This document shows, piece by piece, positions 59,550 to 64,000 of a stretch of DNA of 64,000 bases (the stretch's first letter is position 1; every line of letters starts with the position of its first letter). Source of the stretch: Megaustenia siamemsis (lineage: Eukaryota; Mollusca; Gastropoda; Stylommatophora; Ariophantidae); contig JAVIAB010000051.1 of the NCBI GenBank assembly GCA_032433765.1, forward strand, positions 50,182,030 through 50,246,029, written 5' to 3'. The notes beneath the pieces were generated by a model. That model searched no databases. It was given only the letters and a program-made list of their open reading frames with translations, and was not told the DNA's origin. The position numbers were made by a program, and so were the translations under genes.

Positions 59550-59859
59550 TAAAATATAAACATACATTTATCTACACTGGGACACCCAACAATTACGTAT
59601 GATCCTCTTGTCATTTTATTTTTATCCAGATTGTGTGGAATGGAACTCAACAGTTATGCATTCCTTCCAATAGATGAAAATTACGGGAAATAATCACCAA
59701 ATGATGATGACAGGGTATTCTCATTGATTGCTTCCCTTAGCACTAGTACTGCAACAAAAGGTTAAAGACCAAATTAAAAGAGGATTGTTCTTGCCAAATG
59801 ACACGTAGAATGAATTAAAAACATTAATAATTTTTTTTCCCTGATTGTAATCTACTAAT

Positions 59860-60190
59860 TAAAAAGAAATTGTTTGGAAAAAAATGAAGAAGCAAGTATA
59901 AGAAATTTCCAAGGACATTTAAGAAATACAATGAAATAGTGCAAGAAAACTGCAACAAAAGAAACAATGAGATGTGTTGATGAAATTAAACGGCCACAAA
60001 CGATTTTACAAGCAATGCTGCACAGGGAGTTCATGGGAAGAAGAAGAAGAAACATACACTGAGACAATGCTGCACAGGGAGTTCATGGGAAGAAGGAGAA
60101 GAAACATACACTGAGACAATGCTGCACAGGGAGTTCATGGGAAGAAGGAGAAGAAACATACACTGAGACTAACAATTTGAGAAACTGACT
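59860..60190 (+). mobile_element. LINE family E 3' end with triplicated terminus
   Basis: The CTGCACAGGGAGTTCATGGG phrase corresponds to the CSTGSS codons of family E (compare 56215). It is followed by the same 3' end as the 56290 copy (CACTGAGACTAACAATTTGA, then GAAACTGACTT). The last 52 bp of this part are tandemly repeated. Confidence 0.7.
60013..60166. repeat. 52-bp tandem triplication in a LINE 3' end
   Basis: CAATGCTGCACAGGGAGTTC starts at 60013, 60065 and 60117. Each unit ends GAAACATACACTGAGA. Confidence 0.96.
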
Positions 60191-60699
60191 TGAATGTGCT
60201 TAACGTTTAACGTACGGACATTTAGTGATGGGAGCAGACAAGAAATGAAGATATCATTTAGGAAAAAAACGATCGTTGTTTTTTAAAAAAATCATCTAGG
60301 CCATTATGACATTCTAAATGAATGAAATATTGTATTTCACTTGTTTGAATGTTCTTTATCCGTAAGTTTTCTAGAATTTGAAGTTCTTTACAAAATTGTC
60401 GTGCATGTTCTAATGTGCCCTCCATCAACGTTATCCAAAGTATTCTTCTGTTACACTTGCATTCAAAAGTATTTGTGTATTTTTTCAGCTCATCTGTCTT
60501 TAGTCCATATTTAACAACGATATGTTGCTATGGGGTTGCGATACTTTCCTATTATAGAGGCGTCTGTCTAGATGGGGGAGGGGAGGGGAGGGGCGGGAGA
60601 GATTGTATGAACGAAGAATAAAGACCGCTTATCCAGTGCAGTCGAAACGAGGTGTTCGGGTCTGAGTTTGTATTTCACCATGGGAAAAATTCAGGACAC
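60191..60699. other. Unassigned
   Basis: A GGGGAGGGGAGGGGCGGG run lies near 60575. No element was recognised. Confidence 0.4.
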
Positions 60700-60808
60700 G
60701 TCAATCTATGACAGCCTGCACCATCAAAGCAAGAAATAGAGTAGAATAGCGATCCATGGTAGCCAAACGTCGTTGCGGAGAAGGCTCTCGATGATGATGT
60801 TGATGAAA
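60700..60808 (+). mobile_element. LINE family C 3' end
   Basis: CTATGACAGCCTGCACCATC, ATGGTAGCCAAACGTCGTTG and CGGAGAAGGCTCTC are followed by GATGATGATGTTGATG. This is the plus-strand partner of the ends at 38231 and 41527. Confidence 0.88.
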
Positions 60809-60829
60809 AATTCAGGCTGCTATAAATAT

Positions 60830-61165
60830 ACATTTTGTTGCTACATCAATTATTTGCCAAATGTGGTGCAGTTGTGTTAATTTGTTTATTGATTTGTTAA
60901 GCCTTCTTGTGATCCTGATAATCTTTCCAGCGTTAATTTTCTATAAACAAAGATATCCAAAACTGTTTACTCTTTCCAATAACTGTCCATTAGTACTTAT
61001 GTTAATATTCTTGTGTTATTCTTGCATCAGTTGTACAAACGTTTGCCCTTTTGTATTGAAACAGAGGTGTTTTGTTCACTATGTCACCTATGACTACACT
61101 GACCTGATGTTGTCAGTTTCTCAATGTGACCCACTGAGGCAGATAAAAGTGTTGTATCACTGACC
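60830..61165 (-). mobile_element. LINE family F RT fragment
   Basis: The minus strand reads SDTTLLSASVGHIEKLTTS next to the catalytic site, then after shifts NINISTNGQLLERVNSFGYL, and ITRRLNKSINKLTQLHHIW. These are the segments after the catalytic box in family F (compare 42445). The frame on the other strand (60861-61163) is a shadow of it. Confidence 0.75.
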
Positions 61166-62015
61166 CATTGCTGTATAATTGACTCATTGTTGTGTCATTG
61201 ACTCATTTCTGTATCACTGTCCCATTGCTGTATCCTTGACTAATTACTGTATCATTGACTCATTGTTGTATCATTGACTCATTTCTGTATCACTGTCCCA
61301 TTGCTGTATAATTGACTCATTGTTGTATCATTGACTCATTTCTGTATCACTGACCCATTGCTGTATAATTGACTCATTGTTGTGTCATTGACTCATTTCT
61401 GTATCACTGTCCCATTGCTGTATCATTGACTAATTACTGTATCATTGACCCATTGTTGTATCATTGACTCATTTCTGTATCACTGTCCCATTGCTGTATC
61501 ATTGACTAATTGCTGTATCATTGACTCATTGTTGTGTCATTGACTCTTTTCTGTATCACTGTCCCATTGCTGTATCATTGACTAATTGCTGTATCATTGA
61601 CCCATTGTTGTATCATTGACCAATTGTTGTATCATTAAACCCATTGCTGTATCACTGACCCAGTGCTACATCATTGACCCATTGCTGTATCATTGACTCA
61701 TTGTTATATCATTGACCCGTTGTTGCATCATTGACCCATTGTTGCATCATTGACTGACTGCTGCATCATTGACTGATTGCTGTATCATTGACTGACTGCA
61801 GCATCATTGACTGATTGCTGTATTATTGACTGACTGCTCCATCATTGACTGATTGCTGATTCATTTACTGACTGCTGTATCATTGACTGACTGCTCCATC
61901 ATTACTGATTGCTGTATCATTGACTGATTGCTCCATCATTACTGATTGCTGTATCATTGACTGATTGCTGTATCATTGACTGATTGCTGTATCATTGACT
62001 GATTGCTGTATTACT
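61166..62015. repeat. 19-bp minisatellite (about 45 copies)
   Basis: The unit is ATTGCTGTATCATTGACTA with variants (GTTGTATC, TTTCTGTATCACTGTCCC, GACTGACTGCTCC). Higher-order pairs and triplets recur. Its complement resembles the codons at the start of the neighbouring LINE F fragment (CAGTGATACAACA), so it probably grew from there. Confidence 0.95.
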
Positions 62016-62133
62016 ATTGAGTCGTATTTTTGTCAGTCTGTGACCTTCAATCAGGTGCGGATTAAGACCCTAAGAGGACCTAAGCACTTAACAGATTGTG
62101 GAGCCCACTCCCCATATTTGTTGTTCAAAATAT

Positions 62134-62401
62134 AGTAAAAAGTGAAGTAAAGCGTGAGCCCCGTCACGCCAAATGGTGTATAAGGAATATGGTGTTAGTA
62201 TCCATAAATTGTACAGACCTTCAGCACATAATTTTTGGGGTAATGTGGTCGGTATTACGCCCGTGCCGTTTTACTTTCCCAGAAAAAATCCGGTACCCAT
62301 TTAAGGCTGGGCGAACCCGGAAGCCGTCGGTTGAGATCGAACCCTACCTCTTGTCCTTTGTAGTCCAGTTCACTAACTACTGAGTTATCACGGCTCCCTT
62401 A
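62134..62401 (-). mobile_element. SINE1 copy in the hAT terminal region
   Basis: TTCAAAATAT flanks it at 62124-62133 and 62402-62411. It is a full-length minus-strand copy. Confidence 0.95.
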
Positions 62402-62479
62402 TTCAAAATATGAACAATAATAAACAGTTAACTAGAATTTCTTTTATCAAAAGTAAACAAAACTTACAGTACAATGTAA

Positions 62480-62770
62480 TGAAGTGTGCGTCTTCTACTT
62501 TATTTACATTTGAAAAGTATTCTTTTAATATTTCTTCCTAGCCTTTGATCAGATTCTCAAAACTAATCTTTTGTAACCAACCTGATTTTATACTTAATAG
62601 AGATAAAGTATCCAGCCTGTCTTGTTAAGTGGTTCTGGTAGGATTTTAAATCTACTTCAAGTGAGAAAATGAACGCTCAGCTGAGTAAATTGTCACTATT
62701 AATGCTAAAAATATACGGAAGCCAATGTCTACATTTGGAAATGTTTTGTATTTCAATGTTGTTGTTTCGT
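62480..62770 (-). pseudogene. hAT transposase dimerisation domain remnant
   Basis: The minus strand reads FPNVDIGFRIFLALIVTIYS, AERSFSHLK and DRLDTLSLLSI. This is the C-terminal hAT signature, with stops inside. The upstream part of the gene continues beyond the LINE A insertion; the stretch at about 63320-63650 (LPDINVI..., LTNLKLR) is plausible transposase but too broken to assign residues. Confidence 0.8.
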
Positions 62771-62782
62771 ACGTTCAATATT

Positions 62783-63294
62783 CTTCCTCTTCTTCTATCC
62801 TTCCTCCATTGCCGTTGGCTTCGATGGGAGATGCAATCTGCGAGTCTTTGCTCTTCTGTTGGCCTCTTCTGGTGTTTTCCCTCGTAGTGACTCTAGTATT
62901 GCCTTTATCCACCTCTTTCTCGGTATTCCTCTTAATCTGGCATTTTCGTAGCAGTTGTTTATGGCTCTTTGAGTCATTGTTAGTTCTTTTTGTCTTGTTA
63001 TGTGGCCGAACCAATTTATCTGTTGTTTCTTTATGTATTCGATGGCTGGTTCAATTTCGAGTTTCTTCCTCAGGTTGGTGTTTCTTACTCTGTCCCTTAA
63101 ACTGTTTCCTGTCATTCTTCACATTTCACTTCGGTGGTCGTTATCTTTCTTATTGTTCTAGAGTCCAGCGTCCAATTCTGGCACTGATAGCACAGAGTTG
63201 GTAGAAAAATTGATTTGTATATTGCCCTTTTTGCTTCCGTAGTTATTGCTATGTTTTTCAAACGTGTTGATACTTGGCCTATAACTTGGCATGC
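62783..63294 (-). mobile_element. LINE family A 3' copy inserted in the hAT
   Basis: ACGTTCAATATT flanks it at 62771-62782 and 63295-63306. It encodes MTGNSLRDRVRNTNLRKKLE through INWFGHITRQKELTMTQRAI to KPTAMEEG, then a GAAGAAGAGGAAG tail. A 106-residue frame is open; the part upstream of it has a stop. It confirms the family A 3' end. Confidence 0.95.
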
Positions 63295-63671
63295 ACGTTC
63301 AATATTGTCTTCTAAAATTATTTTATAAAGTTCTGCATGACTGAATCTCGATTTTACATTTTATTTGTTGCACTGAGCTGCGCACACATGAATGAAACTG
63401 CTGAAGTTCAGTTAAGAAATTATTGTGGAGGCTCATGGTAAGCATAAATCAGCTTTTGACAGCACTGGTAATACCTTTCAGTGTTAGTAGATGATGAAGT
63501 GACATTATGTAGCATTTCACGTAGACAAGAAAATCTCTCTGCTATTTCGTTGTATATCTCTCATCTTTCCTTTTCATCTCAGTTTCAAGTTTGTCAATAA
63601 TTGTGTACAAGGTGGTGATATAACATTTATATCTGGCAGGAAGATTTAATTCTGCTACATCTTAGTCCGTT

Positions 63672-64000
63672 CTAGGGTACCGGTACCTTATTTCTGCTAC
63701 ATTTCTTTTGTAGCTGCCTTGTAATCAACATCTGCAAGCATTTCTTTTGTAGCTGCCTTGTAATCAACACCTGCAAGCATTTCTTTTGTAGCTGCCTTGT
63801 AATCAACATCTGGTAGCATTTCTTTTGTAGCTGCCTTGTAATCAACATTTGGTAGCATTTCTTTTGTAGCTGCCTTGTAATCAACATCTGGTAGCTTTTC
63901 TTTTGTAGCTGCCTTGTAATCAACATTTGGTAGCATTTCTTTTGTAATTGTCTTGTAATCAACATTTGGTAGCATTTCTTTTGTAGTTGTCTTGTAATCA
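63672..64000. repeat. 39-bp minisatellite, open at the window edge (at least 8 copies)
   Basis: The unit is TTTCTTTTGTAGCTGCCTTG + TAATCAACATCTGGTAGCA. As 39 is a multiple of three, two minus-strand frames stay open, one giving the 13-residue repeat MLPNVDYKAATKE. The array adjoins hAT transposase-like text, so it may have grown inside that pseudogene. A true repeat protein extending past the edge cannot be excluded. Confidence 0.95.

Larger units (their letters stand above)
62054..64000 (-). mobile_element. Third hAT element, running off the window
   Basis: It starts at CAGGTGCGGATTAAG on the left, the usual CAG...GCGGATTA terminus of hATs of the ZMYM1-like group. It contains a clear dimerisation domain (62480-62770), further transposase-like text at about 63320-63650 and a SINE1 and a LINE A as later inserts. 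Its other end lies beyond 64000, so its size and target duplication cannot be checked. Confidence 0.7.

Overview
The window is animal (metazoan) nuclear DNA: AT-rich, without operons, and built almost entirely from interspersed and tandem repeats. I find no convincing host protein gene and no genuine tRNA or rRNA gene. The retrotransposon and hAT families fit an invertebrate, but I cannot name the lineage. Most open frames here are short and many start at non-ATG codons, so they are not evidence of genes. LINE letters A-F are labels used only in this report.

Layout. 0-4.3 kb: a LINE (family A) with a perfect 12-bp target-site duplication (TSD), then a decayed protein-primed-type family B DNA polymerase like that of Polinton/Maverick elements. 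6.8-7.3 kb: a head-to-tail SINE pair. 8.4-13.5 kb: a large inverted-repeat structure holding a second fragment of the same polymerase type and two LINE fragments. 14.6-17.7 kb: a 46-bp minisatellite split by a tandem array of 438-bp units, each with a tRNA-like segment. 18.7-20.9 kb: a 54-bp array, a LINE tail, and about 39 copies of a 41-bp unit derived from a SINE tRNA head. 21-32 kb: two inverted copies of an unclassified repeat, SINEs, and family B LINE copies. 37-45.6 kb: minisatellites and nested LINEs, including a family B copy inserted in another with a 12-bp TSD. 45.7-50.1 kb: one hAT transposon of the GTF2IRD2-like type, dissected by two LINEs, one SINE and three minisatellites. 50.2-54.9 kb: an RNase H-bearing LINE fragment, an internally deleted hAT element and SINEs. 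55-61 kb: several LINE 3' pieces and a LINE deletion derivative. 61-64 kb: a 19-bp array, a third hAT running off the window, and LINE/SINE insertions in it.

How the parts relate. Two LINE families (B and C) end in short (GAT)n tails and family A in a GAA-rich tail. A tRNA-derived SINE is the commonest short insert, with TSDs of about 9-14 bp in several copies. Many minisatellites appear to have been seeded from transposon sequence (SINE head, hAT codons, LINE reverse-transcriptase codons). That is the most notable pattern in the window. All annotation is by eye from the sequence; family assignments rest on recognisable motifs, not on searches.
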